From the NCBI RefSeq assembly GCF_000378445.1, contig NZ_KB899696.1:62001-126000 (forward strand): a DNA stretch of 64,000 nucleotides, given 5' to 3'. This document shows positions 39,963 to 53,694 of this stretch, piece by piece (position 1 is the first letter of the stretch; each line of letters begins with the position of its first letter). Origin of the DNA: Deinococcus aquatilis DSM 23025 (lineage in GTDB: Bacteria; Deinococcota; Deinococci; Deinococcales; Deinococcaceae). Both the position numbers and the translations under genes were made by a program. The notes below the pieces were generated by a model. That model was given only the letters and a program-made list of their open reading frames with translations, was not told the origin of the DNA and did not search any database.

Positions 39963-42050
39963 TTGACCTTCTGGCGACGCCGGACGCCCTGGCCGCGTAC
40001 CCCGTTCGTGACCCGCCCTCAGCCGTGGACCTTGAGGCGCATGGCAAGAGCGGGTCTGGCTGGAGTCGGCGCAGTGACGCTGGGCGTGATCGGGCTGGGC
40101 GTGGGCGGCGCGGCGGCTTCGGGAGCGTTTGGGCGGGCATGGAACCTGCGGGCCGAGTTGCAACCCATTGAGGTGCAAGACCGCCGGGGAGCGCCGCTGG
40201 GCGTGATCGACCATTGCCGGGAAGGGGGCGCGGTGGTCAATGCCGTGCCGTGCCGCGAATCGCTGAGCGTGCCCCTGACCGGCGTCTCACGGGCGTTTTT
40301 GCTGGCCTACGTCGCCAAAGAGGACGTGCGGTTCTTTTCGCATGTGGGGGTGGATCTGGGCCGCCTGCCGCGTGCACTGCTCAGCGGCGCGGGGGCCAGC
40401 ACCATCACGCAGCAGTTGCTGAAAAATAGCGTGCTGGCCGGCCACTTCGATTACGACACCGGGCGGCGCACGCTGCCGCTGGTGCTGACGCGCAAGGCCA
40501 CCGAGTTCGTGCTGGCCCCGCTGGTCACCTGGCGTTACGGACGGCGTGAGGTCTTGGCGATGAGTGTGAACAGCCTGCCGTGGCTGGGCATAGGTCAGCG
40601 CAAAGGCATTTACGATGCGTCGCGGGCGGTGTTTGGCGTAGACCCCGCCGACCTCTCGCTGGCGCAGAGTGCTTTTCTGGTGGGGCTGCTGCCTGCGCCG
40701 GGCAACTATCTGGTGTCGGAGAGCACGCCGCCCGAAGCCGCCACGTCGCGCTTCCGCTGGATGCGGGCGCAACAACTGATCACGCTCAATATCCTGCGCT
40801 CGCGGGGCCTGATTTCGGAGGCCGAACATCTGGACGCCGTGTCCACACCGCTGCAACCCCGGCTGTGGCGGGCGCAATACGCGGGCGGCGGCTCTGATCT
40901 GCGGCTGGTCAGTGCGTCGCGCAATCCCGACTACACCAACGAACCCGAACCCGTGTGGGCCATGCAGGAACTGGTACGCCGGGAACTGCGCCTCAGCGGC
41001 CTCGATCCGCGCCGGGTGGCCCGCGTGGTCCTGACTATCGATGCGGGCGCACAGTCGGCCCTAAGCCGCAGACTGGCCGATCGGCCCCAGGGGGTCGCGG
41101 AGGGCGCAGCCGTGCTGGATGTACGCGGGGGCGGCGTCGTGGCCCTCGCCAGCAGCACGGGCGGCGAGCAGAGCAGTCAACCGGGGCGGCAATGGGCAGC
41201 CTCGGCCAGCCGTCCGGTGGCCAGTACCGTCAAACCGCTGCTATACGCCGCCGCGTTTGGTGAGGGCCTGACTCAACTCAGCCTGTTTCCCGACGCGGCC
41301 ACCTCTTATTCAGGTCAGGCCATCCGCAACAATTCCGGCACCTTTCTGGGGCGCTCCGTCAGTATTCGCGAGGCCAACGCCCGCAGCCTGAACACGGTGG
41401 CCGTGCGCGTGGGCACACAGCGGGAAACCACTCTGCGGCGCGTGCTGGACAGCGTGGGCTATACCGAGGACACGGCCAACCGTTCCAGCCCCGCGCTGGG
41501 AACCTACCGCTCGTCGCCGCTGAAGGTGGCCGCCGCCTACGCGAGCTTTGCCAATGGCGGGCAACTCTGCACGCCGCACCTGCTGGCCGAGGTGTATGGC
41601 CGGAACGGAAAACCGCTGCCGCTGCCCCGCGCTGCCTGCGCTCCACTGTGGAATGCGGCGGTGGCTTACGAAACCTTCGACCTGCTGACGGGCGCGGTGA
41701 ACGACTCCGCGGGCCATGTGGGATTCCTGCGCCCCAGCTTCGTGCAGCGCCTGACCGGGCGGAACGTACCGCTGGGAGCCAAGTCCGGCACCACCGACGA
41801 CGTGCGCGATACCTGGTGCGCGGGCGTGACGCCCCAGTACGCCATGAGCGTCTGGATCGGCGACCCGGACGGCCTGCAAAGCGTCCCCGCCGATCTGTAC
41901 CAGGGTCAGGCCGCCTGCCGCGAATTGGGCCTGCTGCGCGACCTGCCGCATGAGGTCCGGAGTCTGGAAGCCCCCGCCGGAATCACCCGCGTGGGCGGCG
42001 TCGCCGTACCCGTGCCCGGCCTGAATCTCAGAAATCCGCCGCCGCCCTGA
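39963..42050 (+). CDS. Class A penicillin-binding protein (transglycosylase/transpeptidase)
   Basis: This bifunctional enzyme polymerises and crosslinks peptidoglycan. The 695-residue product has one N-terminal membrane anchor (about 28-50). The GT51 domain shows KEDVRFFSHVGVDLG with catalytic Glu, STITQQLLKNS, and FVLAPLVTWRYGRREVL. The transpeptidase domain has the Ser motif STVK (in RPVASTVKPLLYAAAF, near residue 419), SLN in ARSLNTVAVRVG, and KSGT as the third motif. It starts with TTG 39963; GTG 40008 and ATG 40038 are alternatives. The presence of all motifs argues for a working enzyme. Confidence 0.92.
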   Translation: MTFWRRRTPWPRTPFVTRPQPWTLRRMARAGLAGVGAVTLGVIGLGVGGAAASGAFGRAWNLRAELQPIEVQDRRGAPLGVIDHCREGGAVVNAVPCRESLSVPLTGVSRAFLLAYVAKEDVRFFSHVGVDLGRLPRALLSGAGASTITQQLLKNSVLAGHFDYDTGRRTLPLVLTRKATEFVLAPLVTWRYGRREVLAMSVNSLPWLGIGQRKGIYDASRAVFGVDPADLSLAQSAFLVGLLPAPGNYLVSESTPPEAATSRFRWMRAQQLITLNILRSRGLISEAEHLDAVSTPLQPRLWRAQYAGGGSDLRLVSASRNPDYTNEPEPVWAMQELVRRELRLSGLDPRRVARVVLTIDAGAQSALSRRLADRPQGVAEGAAVLDVRGGGVVALASSTGGEQSSQPGRQWAASASRPVASTVKPLLYAAAFGEGLTQLSLFPDAATSYSGQAIRNNSGTFLGRSVSIREANARSLNTVAVRVGTQRETTLRRVLDSVGYTEDTANRSSPALGTYRSSPLKVAAAYASFANGGQLCTPHLLAEVYGRNGKPLPLPRAACAPLWNAAVAYETFDLLTGAVNDSAGHVGFLRPSFVQRLTGRNVPLGAKSGTTDDVRDTWCAGVTPQYAMSVWIGDPDGLQSVPADLYQGQAACRELGLLRDLPHEVRSLEAPAGITRVGGVAVPVPGLNLRNPPPP

Positions 42051-42199
42051 AGCATTCGAGGCTCTGAGCTACGCGCCATGAACCCCATACAGCTACGTAA
42101 ATACCTTCAAGCAAACGCTTTTAACCTTCCACCAACGCCCCTGTGTTTTCCTGTTTTTCCCACATCCCACGTCCCACATCCTTCCCAAGGAGTTCCCCC

Positions 42200-42901
42200 A
42201 TGCCCCTCTCTCCCCTGCTTTCCCTCCTGCCGCTGCTGACGCCCGCGCCCGCTGCGGCCAGCGCCTCTACCCTGCTGGGCCTCAGCACGCCGCCGCTGCA
42301 TGTGGTCATTGCCGCCGACATGACAGGCAGTTCTAAAAATCCGGCCTTCGGGTACGCGGCGCAGGCCCGGCTGCTGAGCCAGAGCGTGCTGCTGAATCAG
42401 GTGCGTTCTGGCGACACCGTGACGCTGCTGCGGGTGTGCGCGGGCGTGCAGACGGTGGCCGACTTCCGGTTCCAGTCTCAGAACGGAGCAAGGATGGGCA
42501 AGGCCGATATTCTGCGCTATACCAACGCCCTGACGCAGCCCTGCACCGGCAAGGGCAGCGCCATTACGGCGGCGCTGGCACAGGCCAGAGCAGCGGCGAC
42601 CCGAACCGCTGGCGTGGGAGACATCGTGATCATGTTTACCGACGGGGCCACGCTGGACGACCCCAAACGCGCCGCGCTGGGAAGCACCGTCAAGGGCATT
42701 CTGAACGCATCTGGCACGCGCCTGCTGTTTTTTGCGGGCCTCAGTCCGGAGCGCGGCACAGACGGAAATTCGGTCCGGGATGCTTTTGCCAAAGCCCTGG
42801 GCACGGGCGTGAACGACAAGCGCCTGCTGATGGCCGGAGCCTACGACCTGAACAACGTGTACCCCACCTTTGCCGACGCCGCCAAAAAAGCGAGGCGCTG
42901 A
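42200..42901 (+). CDS. Exported von Willebrand factor A-like protein
   Basis: The 233-residue product opens with a hydrophobic export signal (SPLLSLLPLLTPAPAAASA). A vWA-like domain follows: HVVIAADMTGSSKN gives the MIDAS Asp-x-Thr-x-Ser, and a central IVIMFTDGATLDD gives the TDG motif. The end LMAGAYDLNNVYPTFADAA is typical of the last helix. It should bind a divalent metal ion. AAGGAGTT precedes ATG 42200. It stops one base before the GTG of a membrane protein gene, so the two are a unit and may form an envelope complex. Confidence 0.78.
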   Translation: MPLSPLLSLLPLLTPAPAAASASTLLGLSTPPLHVVIAADMTGSSKNPAFGYAAQARLLSQSVLLNQVRSGDTVTLLRVCAGVQTVADFRFQSQNGARMGKADILRYTNALTQPCTGKGSAITAALAQARAAATRTAGVGDIVIMFTDGATLDDPKRAALGSTVKGILNASGTRLLFFAGLSPERGTDGNSVRDAFAKALGTGVNDKRLLMAGAYDLNNVYPTFADAAKKARR

Positions 42902-42902
42902 A

Positions 42903-44462
<1,560 letters not shown>

Positions 44463-44620
44463 GAGTTGTTGCCAACTGACTGTTACGTCTTCAGAAGTAA
44501 ATGCCGATTCCAGAACATGCTCTACACACGGATTGAAATAAAACTGGGCACCGAAATGTATATATACCGTGAAGGCCAAATTAGTTTGGATATGCCTGGA
44601 TGTACGCAGCCCGCAGACCA

Positions 44621-44905
44621 TCAACCTACTGACAGTTGTACCGTAACTTCTGCCCCTTCTTCTATTGCCTCAGCTTTTCGGACGTTGGCGCGGATAGGCA
44701 CGACGTAATGATCGTCCTTAAAAAATAACGATGTCTTCCAGGTTGTGCTGCCGATCCGGGCCTGAACGGGAATCATGCCCCAGCCGTAGGTCACGAACCC
44801 AGACGCGGCCTTGAGTTCGGCGCTCTGTTCGGTGGGCACCGTGATGAAGTACCACGGAGCTGGTCCTTTCCAGAACCACAGTGGGCCACTGAATTCAAAA
44901 GTCAT
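44621..44905 (-). CDS. DUF1905-domain protein
   Basis: The 94-residue protein follows the DUF1905 pattern: FEFSGPLWFWKGPAPWYFITVPTEQSAEL, then GWGMIPVQARIGSTTWKTSLFFKDDHYVVPIRANVRKAE. This is a small beta barrel-like fold often fused to YdeI-type OmdA domains; the function is unknown. ATG 44905 has a GATACT box 5 nt upstream, suggesting a leaderless start. It is alone in an AT-richer stretch. Confidence 0.82.
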   Translation of the reverse strand: MTFEFSGPLWFWKGPAPWYFITVPTEQSAELKAASGFVTYGWGMIPVQARIGSTTWKTSLFFKDDHYVVPIRANVRKAEAIEEGAEVTVQLSVG

Positions 44906-45035
44906 GCTTCAGTATCTACGGGCAGATGCCAGAAGTCGCTCTTTGACGCATCAGGCAAAAGCGGCGTGATGAAGGTCTGACTTGATCGAAACGTTGACAT
45001 CACGGCGAGACACACTACGGCAAGATGCCGCTCGG

Positions 45036-45041
45036 TAGCCT
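45036..45041 (+). promoter_or_regulatory. -10 box TAGCCT, leaderless promoter
   Basis: TAGCCT ends 6 nt before ATG 45048. Confidence 0.5.
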
Positions 45042-45047
45042 GCTGAG

Positions 45048-45266
45048 ATGGAAATGAATATCGCCTTTTTTGGAGGCCTAGCGATCACTGCTGCGCTGAT
45101 TCTGCTGACCTTTGTGGTCATGACCCTCATGACGGCGGGTCTCTGGCTGCATAGCCGCCTGACACATCGATCTCTGCCCCGCGCACGCCGCCTACAACTT
45201 ATCTTCGGTGTCACTGCTCTGATCGTCGTGCCGCTGATAATCACTGTGCTGGTAGTGAATTCATAG
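45048..45266 (+). CDS. Small membrane protein, two spans
   Basis: Length 72 residues. Two hydrophobic stretches (about 5-30 and 51-70) flank a basic loop (HSRLTHRSLPRARRLQ), which predicts a hairpin with both ends on the outside. No family recognised. It is the first of two small membrane protein genes in a low-density region between 44.5 and 46.2 kb. Confidence 0.55.
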   Translation: MEMNIAFFGGLAITAALILLTFVVMTLMTAGLWLHSRLTHRSLPRARRLQLIFGVTALIVVPLIITVLVVNS

Positions 45267-45337
45267 GCAAATCCTGCACTTGACCGCACAGAAAGAACTT
45301 CCGACAGTGTATGAGCCGTCGAATCAAAACGCCCGAC

Positions 45338-45571
45338 TCAATCGGATTCTGGAGGATGGATCGTCAGACGTGAGGCGGGCACATCGTCGGCGTGGCGTCG
45401 CCAGGACTGCACCGCAATCAGGATAGCCGACACCATTAGACCCAGAAAACCCATAAGCGCCTGATCCATTCGTGGCCAGTTGAGGATAAAACCTATGGCA
45501 ACACCCAAGATGAGTGCTCCAACCAACGGGTGCCACCGCTTGAGCAGAGAGACACGAATGCAAGAAATCAT
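45338..45571 (-). CDS. Small membrane protein, two spans
   Basis: Length 77 residues from ATG 45571. Hydrophobic segments are PLVGALILGVAIGFILNW and QALMGFLGLMVSAILIAVQSW; a charged C-terminal tail follows. The frame continues to 45670, but that part is AT-rich and lacks a convincing start. No family recognised. It converges with the gene at 45048. Confidence 0.5.
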   Translation of the reverse strand: MISCIRVSLLKRWHPLVGALILGVAIGFILNWPRMDQALMGFLGLMVSAILIAVQSWRRHADDVPASRLTIHPPESD

Positions 45572-46187
45572 ATATTTTCTGCGGTCTTGGGCAGACGTGG
45601 TTAAGAAAATTAGAATGTTCAAGATTGCCCCCGTACTTCTATCATAATAAATTAATAATCTGTTTACCACTACCTGGCTTACTTAATGAGGATCAGAAAC
45701 CAATGTACTGGCACACCTCATACAGTCGAAAACCAATGGCAGGACGACTCTTGAGCTCCAATATTTAGAGGTTTTTTACATTGACTCAAGGTTCATTTAA
45801 ACGCGGTCTGCCTGGATCTCATTCGGTAGCAGGGTGCTAGAGAGCGATTTATCTTACAATCTTAATCTCTGAGTAGCCAGTTTTCAAAAAATATATATTA
45901 ATGCTCACATCTGCGGTTGATCTCAGATAAGGCTCTTATACGGACTTACTTTGAGTCCTGAACATCCGGGAAAACGCTGGATATTCAGTAAATGTTGCCA
46001 GCCCCTGTCGTGAACGGACGCCCAGAAGGACGCTCCTCCTCCCACATCTCTTACCACTTGCTCTGCTGCGCAGCTTTGCGAGTCAGATAGTTATCGCGCA
46101 GTCTCGCCATTCGGTATAAGTTCAAGTCCCACTCTGCCTTCGATAGCAGGTCAGTTGCTCACCTGAGTGGAGCGTTGAGAACCAAGT
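45572..46187. other. Gene-free AT-richer segment with a repeat copy and possible tRNA-like fragment
   Basis: No supported coding frame. It contains an unusually AT-rich part near 45880-45905 and a second copy of the GTCGTGAACGGACGCCCA repeat (46008-46025, family continuing to about 46110). It also contains GTTCAAGTCC, which resembles the T-arm of a tRNA, followed by CACTCTGCC. The right end carries the secA-side hairpin. Confidence 0.5.
46008..46110. repeat. Dispersed repeat (GTCGTGAACGGACGCCCA family), copy 2
   Basis: The first 18 bp match 18370-18387 exactly. The next part keeps AGGACGC, CTCCTCC, a CTCTGC block and GCAGCTTTGC in the same order with indels. Confidence 0.62.
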
Positions 46188-46217
46188 GAAGGCGGCCACG
46201 TTGATGTGGCCGCCTTC
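46188..46217 (-). terminator. Hairpin downstream of secA
   Basis: GAAGGCGGCCAC (46188-46199) pairs perfectly with GTGGCCGCCTTC (46206-46217) around 6 nt. The T-run on the minus strand is weak. Confidence 0.6.
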
Positions 46218-46240
46218 AAAATATTGTGCTGAACTCTGTC

Positions 46241-48850
<2,610 letters not shown>

Positions 48851-49009
48851 GACGCCTCGCAGTATACGCCCCTGCAACCTGACCGGAGTGCCTGATTTCA
48901 GTGAGGTGCGCGAAAGCAACCTGAGTCGGGCAGGCTCAGGAATGAGGGTAGGCTGAAGGAGAATAAGGACCGAAGATAGATTGAGCTACATGACAACGGG
49001 ACAAAAGAT

Positions 49010-49420
49010 TTGACGGGCCTGCTCTGGCCTGCGCGTATGGCGGCCCTGTGCTTTGCGGTGGCTGGCCTGCGGCACGGATTGGACGTGCTGCGCGGTGGGT
49101 GGCTGCCCTACCATTTTGCGCCGCTGTCCATCAATGCCTTCTGGACTTCGCTGGTGCTGTGGGACGCTGTGGCTGCCGCGCTGCTGTGGCGTTGGCCCCG
49201 GCTGGGCTTGCCCTTTGGAGTGGGGGTCATGCTGGTTGATGTGGGCGTGAACGGCTGGCTGGCAGGCCAGCAGGGAATCGTGGGCCAACTGGGAGTATGG
49301 ACGCTGGTGGCCCAGGCTGCCTTTCTGGGGCTATTGGTGGGTCTGTGGGCGGCCAGTCCACACGCCCTTACCACAAAGAAAAGCCCCCGCGCAGAGGCAG
49401 GGGCCGGGAATGAAGGCTGA
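49010..49420 (+). CDS. Small multi-pass membrane protein
   Basis: Length 136 residues. About four hydrophobic segments: ARMAALCFAVAGLRHG, TSLVLWDAVAAALLW, LGLPFGVGVMLVDVGVNGWL and GVWTLVAQAAFLGLLVGLWAA. The end is basic and low complexity. TTG 49010 is the frame start; ATG 49037 would shorten it. No family recognised. It converges with the S8 protease gene, leaving only 3 bp between the stops. Confidence 0.6.
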   Translation: MTGLLWPARMAALCFAVAGLRHGLDVLRGGWLPYHFAPLSINAFWTSLVLWDAVAAALLWRWPRLGLPFGVGVMLVDVGVNGWLAGQQGIVGQLGVWTLVAQAAFLGLLVGLWAASPHALTTKKSPRAEAGAGNEG

Positions 49421-49423
49421 GGC

Positions 49424-51556
49424 TCAGTTGGTCTTGGTCAACTTGAGCTGGTACTTGTTGAAGGGGCTGTCGTCGTTCTGGCCACTGGCAATAGTGTAGC
49501 TGGTGGCAACCAGGTAGTACGTGCCAGCAGCGGGCAGCGTGAAGTTCACTTCGGAATCCGAGTCGATACGGGGCGTGCCACGGTCGTCGTTTTCGGCCAG
49601 CACCGTCACACCGTCAGGGCCGAGCAAGAACAGGTAGGAATCCAGCGAGCCGCCGAGCTGGGAGGCCGCCAACATTTCAGCCTTGACCTGGTCGCCTGCC
49701 GCACCCGTGAACTTGAAGTAGTCCAGGTCCTGCGGCTTGCCGAAGATGTAGGCCGTCTGGCTGGTCTGGCCGTAGGCGATGGTATTGGCATCAGCGGGTG
49801 TGTCGTTAGGCTCGTAGGGGTCTACGGGATTGAAGTCCGGGGCATTGGCCGTCAGAGCAACGTCTTTGCGGTCAGGGGTGTAGTAGGTGCTGCCGCTGGT
49901 GGCCGTTACAGTGCCGATGAAAGTGCCACGGTCCTCGGAAAGGCCGCCCGTGATGCCCAAGTCGGCTCCGGCCACGTACAGGTCGTAGGTGCCGGGGGCG
50001 ATTTCCGCGAAGCGGGCGTCGCCGTTGGCATCGGTGGGCGTCAGGTAGAGCGGCGTGGGATCGTCGGTGGCTCCGGCCCGCATGCCCTGACCACGCAGGA
50101 TCACGTCAACGAGTTCACCGGGCTGGGTACCGTTCCCATTGATGTACTTCACGTTGACCACGACGTTCGATCCCTTGGCAGGCAGGGCGGCGCAGTCGGT
50201 GAGGGTCTGGGCAATCTTGCCTGCGTTCAGTGCACCCCAGCCCGTATCACGGTCGAAGCCGGTGGGGTTGCTGCCGATGGTGTTGTTGGCCGTGGTTTCC
50301 AGCACGCGGCGCACCTGATAGGGCGTGGCTGCCGGGCATTTTTGCAGCACCAGGGCGGCTACACCTGTGGTGTACGGCGAGGAGAAAGACGTGCCGGAAA
50401 TCAGTTCATGCGTTTCGGGCTTGGCGGAATCGCCCCACAACCACGTGGGGTTTGCCAGCATGGTGTCCTGGCCGGGAGCACCGCTGGAGATGTGCCGCCC
50501 GCTGGTCGAGAAAGTCACCCTGCGGTTGCTGCCGTCCAGAGCGCCCGAGGCGATGATGCCGGGCAGGGCAGCAGGATACTGGAACTCATCGTGGTACGAG
50601 TTGCCCATGGAGGCCACGACGGTCGTGCCGTTGCCCATGGCGTAGTCGAAGGCGTCCTTGACAGCCCCGAAAGACACGCCGCCGCCCCAGGAGTTGTTGA
50701 TGACGCGTGCGCCGTTGTTGGTGGCCCAGACTGCGCCTGCAGCAATGTAGAAGCTCGAATAGAACTCGTTCTCGGTGTTCTTGGCCGGGTTGATGACCAC
50801 AGGCATCCATTTGGCTTCCGGAGCAACGCCGACAATTCCTTTGCCATCGCGTGCGGCGACGATGCTGGAGGCAACGAAAGTGCCGTGAGAGGCGAAATTG
50901 CTGCTGGAATCCGTAACCCAATCTTTGGCCGAGGTATAGACCTTGTTCAGGAAGGGGTTGTACGCCTTGCCTGCCCAGTTGGGGGCCAGATCGGGGTGGG
51001 AGACGTCGCCTGGATCGTCCAGTACAGCTACGACCACGCCTTTCCCGGTCAGACCTGCATCCCAGGCGACTTTGGCATTCAGGTGGCGGGGATCAAGAGC
51101 GTACTGAGGCAGTTCATCAAAGATCTGGTCGGCGCTGGCAGCCTGTGGGGTCAGGCTGGCAGGTTGCAGGTTCCGCACGGCGGGATCCTGGGTCACCACA
51201 GTATTGACGGTGGCGTAGCGAATACCGCTCAGCTTGGTTGCGCCCCTCGACACCTTCAGGGCGTCGCCATCCACGCGGATCAGGGCCGACTTGATTTCGG
51301 GAATGGTCGCCACGACGGTGCCTTTCAGGGCGGTGGCAGCAGCCTGAAGGCTGGTCGCGTCGGCGTACCCGATGATAAGTTCGTTCTTGACATATTTCAG
51401 GTTGCCGCTCTGAGCCACCTCGCCCATCACAGCGGGCTGCTGGGCGACTGGCGCGACAGTACTCGTTTGGGAGCAGGCTGCCAGCAACCCCGTGAGGGCC
51501 AGCACGCCGAGAGTTTTGGGAAGGTTCCGTCGCAGGTTGTGCGGGTTCTTACGCAT
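49424..51556 (-). CDS. Subtilisin-like serine protease lipoprotein with C-terminal PPC domain
   Basis: The product is a 710-residue lipoprotein (LLAAC lipobox near residue 28). It has an inhibitor-like propeptide (about 45-120, with ELIIGYADATSLQAAATALKG), an S8 domain with Asp in VAVLDDPGD (near 178), His in SHGTFVASSIVAARDGKGIVGVAPEA (near 224) and Ser in GTSFSSPYTTGVAALVLQ (near 390). A small beta domain (about 450-560) follows, then a PPC domain (YEPNDTPADANTI...LPAAGTYYLVATSY, about 590-705). It should be anchored in the envelope and degrade proteins outside the cytoplasm. It lies next to a large lipoprotein gene on the same strand. Confidence 0.92.
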   Translation of the reverse strand: MRKNPHNLRRNLPKTLGVLALTGLLAACSQTSTVAPVAQQPAVMGEVAQSGNLKYVKNELIIGYADATSLQAAATALKGTVVATIPEIKSALIRVDGDALKVSRGATKLSGIRYATVNTVVTQDPAVRNLQPASLTPQAASADQIFDELPQYALDPRHLNAKVAWDAGLTGKGVVVAVLDDPGDVSHPDLAPNWAGKAYNPFLNKVYTSAKDWVTDSSSNFASHGTFVASSIVAARDGKGIVGVAPEAKWMPVVINPAKNTENEFYSSFYIAAGAVWATNNGARVINNSWGGGVSFGAVKDAFDYAMGNGTTVVASMGNSYHDEFQYPAALPGIIASGALDGSNRRVTFSTSGRHISSGAPGQDTMLANPTWLWGDSAKPETHELISGTSFSSPYTTGVAALVLQKCPAATPYQVRRVLETTANNTIGSNPTGFDRDTGWGALNAGKIAQTLTDCAALPAKGSNVVVNVKYINGNGTQPGELVDVILRGQGMRAGATDDPTPLYLTPTDANGDARFAEIAPGTYDLYVAGADLGITGGLSEDRGTFIGTVTATSGSTYYTPDRKDVALTANAPDFNPVDPYEPNDTPADANTIAYGQTSQTAYIFGKPQDLDYFKFTGAAGDQVKAEMLAASQLGGSLDSYLFLLGPDGVTVLAENDDRGTPRIDSDSEVNFTLPAAGTYYLVATSYTIASGQNDDSPFNKYQLKLTKTN

Positions 51557-51666
51557 CGTATGGCCTCTCTGTCAGGAAATCAGGGTCAGGAAGTCAGGTG
51601 GGTGGAAATCAGGAAAATACCGGGCGGAGGAGGAAGCGCACCAACAGACCTGCGCTTCCTTCCGCT

Positions 51667-53694
51667 TTACTTCTCGCCCGTGATGAAATCCCAGTTGATA
51701 TTGGTGCCGCGGGTCTGGTTGATCGGGGCCACCGTGCTGTCAGGCCACGTGTAGACCGAGTAGGCCGAGATCCGGTTGCCCTCGCTGGGAGCGTACTTGT
51801 AGGCAAAGCCGGAGTACATTTCCCACTTGTAGGGCCGCAACGTCTGCAACGACACTCCGGTCAGAATATTGAGGGGAATACTGACCGTGTGGGCCGCAGT
51901 ATCGACTGGGAACAGATTGGGCCTGTCGGCCAGATATTTGCCAGAGGTATCGGTCAGGATTGATCCGGCGGAGGTGGGGGGCGTCAGGATCGAGCTGGTG
52001 CTGAGGAACACCAACGACTGTCCGGTGGGAACTTTGTTGCCCGTGTCGCCCGTGCCTTCTTCCACCCGGATCAGGGCGTTGGCCGCAGCACCCGGCAGGT
52101 TGTAGCCGTTGAGGGTCATCAGATCGCGCAGACGCAGGTTGTAGGCTGCGCCGTCGGCACCGATGGCCGTCTGGTTCTGGCCCATCACGAAGGTCGGGTC
52201 GATAGAGACTCCGGTGGATTCGTCGGCTGGTGCGATGAACGTGGGCGTGAACTGGGCCAGCGGTGTGGTCTGGGTGGTGTTGCTGGCGACGCTGTTGGCT
52301 CCACGCGCAAGCACGCGGTAGGTAAAGGTCTTGCCCGCTGCCAACTCGGAGCTGGTATCGCGGTAGTTGTAGGGACGGGCCTGCTGGTTGGTGGCCGAGC
52401 AGGTCGCGACGCTCGCGCCTCCCACCGTGCCGATCTTCGTGAAGGTGGTGCCGTCACTGGAGCGCTCGATATCGAAGGCAAAGGGCTTGGCCGCAGCGGT
52501 GACGTTGGTGTAGCACCAGCGCACTTCCACGAATACGCCGGAACCGTTGGGGGCGGCGTTCCCTTCGGGATCAACGGAATAGGGCGTCGTCCACGACCCT
52601 TCCTGCCTGAGGGTATAAGCGGTGGCAGCGGCCCGCGTCGGGGCTTCTACCGTGTTACCCGCCGTCGCCGCAGTATTGATCAGCTTGATCGGCACCACGT
52701 AGCGCGAGTAGTTGTAGTTGTAATCCACGACAAGAACATTCAGGTACAGGTTTTCGCCTGCTGCGCTACCCAGTCCGGCCACAAAGTTGGGGAAGCTGGC
52801 ATTGGGCACTGTGACCGCGCCGGAATCGACTTGCCCGACCAGACCGCTTGGGGGAGCAAAATTCCAGTTGTTGGCCGTATTGGAGGCCGTAATGCCGCCG
52901 CTGCCCGGAGTGCGGCCGATCTGGGCATACATGATGCGGATCGGGGGCACGTGGTCGGAATCAGGCGCGGTTTTGATCCGGAAATCCACCGTGTTGGTAA
53001 AGGTGGCTCCAGCCAGCGGCGAACCATTTTCGCGGGTCAGGATCAGTTTGGCGGGAGTGGGGTTGGCGCTCGTTTCAAACGCGGGGCGCTGCACCAGCGT
53101 CAGGGGCGTGGCGGCTCCAGCATTGACGACCAGGCCGTAGATATCGCTGCCTGCCATTCCGTCTTTACGGGCCTTGATGTCGTAGCTGCCCGCTGCGAGG
53201 CTGGGCAACACGAAGGAGCCGTCTGCGCCCGTGGTGAAGGTGCCCAGATCCACGCCGCCCTGCATGACCGTAATGGTGCTGCCTGCAACTGGAGCGCCGA
53301 TGTTCTGGTCTACGACCGTACCCTGCACCGAACCCGTGCCTGCCGCAACATTCACGGTGGTGGTGGCCGAAGCTGTGTTGCCTGCGGCGTCATAGGCGGT
53401 GGCGGTGTAGGTGGTCGTACCTGCCACCGTCACGACAGCCGTGTAGGGGGCAGTGGTGTCTTCGGAAAGCTTTGTTGCGCCGTTATAGAACTCCACTTTG
53501 GTCACGGCGGTGTCATCGGTAGCGGTAGCCGTCAGGGTGGTGCTTGCACCGGAGGCCACTGCCGTCAGTGCTGCACTCAGACTCACGGTGGGCGGCGTCG
53601 TATCGCCAGCAGGCACAGGATCGGTGGGGCTACAGCCCATGAGAAGCGTACCAAGCAGGAGTGCCGAGCCAATAGAGATCGGTTTCAGGGCCAT
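51667..53694 (-). CDS. Large lipoprotein with Ig-like and CarboxypepD-regulatory-like domains
   Basis: The 675-residue product is a lipoprotein (lipobox LLMGC near residue 20). Residues about 30-115 form a bacterial Ig-like domain (PPTVSLSAALTAVASG, TTLTATATDDTAVTKVEFY). Residues about 118-195 look like a CarboxypepD_reg/SpaA-type fold (VQGTVVDQNIGAPVAGSTITV). A fibronectin-like part (about 400-500) and a long unassigned C-terminal region follow. It is probably surface attached and adhesive or structural. AAAGGAG precedes ATG 53694. The next gene on the strand is the S8 protease lipoprotein, 110 bp away; an envelope partnership is conceivable. Confidence 0.78.
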   Translation of the reverse strand: MALKPISIGSALLLGTLLMGCSPTDPVPAGDTTPPTVSLSAALTAVASGASTTLTATATDDTAVTKVEFYNGATKLSEDTTAPYTAVVTVAGTTTYTATAYDAAGNTASATTTVNVAAGTGSVQGTVVDQNIGAPVAGSTITVMQGGVDLGTFTTGADGSFVLPSLAAGSYDIKARKDGMAGSDIYGLVVNAGAATPLTLVQRPAFETSANPTPAKLILTRENGSPLAGATFTNTVDFRIKTAPDSDHVPPIRIMYAQIGRTPGSGGITASNTANNWNFAPPSGLVGQVDSGAVTVPNASFPNFVAGLGSAAGENLYLNVLVVDYNYNYSRYVVPIKLINTAATAGNTVEAPTRAAATAYTLRQEGSWTTPYSVDPEGNAAPNGSGVFVEVRWCYTNVTAAAKPFAFDIERSSDGTTFTKIGTVGGASVATCSATNQQARPYNYRDTSSELAAGKTFTYRVLARGANSVASNTTQTTPLAQFTPTFIAPADESTGVSIDPTFVMGQNQTAIGADGAAYNLRLRDLMTLNGYNLPGAAANALIRVEEGTGDTGNKVPTGQSLVFLSTSSILTPPTSAGSILTDTSGKYLADRPNLFPVDTAAHTVSIPLNILTGVSLQTLRPYKWEMYSGFAYKYAPSEGNRISAYSVYTWPDSTVAPINQTRGTNINWDFITGEK

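Noticed and set aside
44466..44708. 80-codon frame in the AT-richer region
   Set aside because: It overlaps the DUF1905 gene in antisense and has no ribosome site or -10 box.
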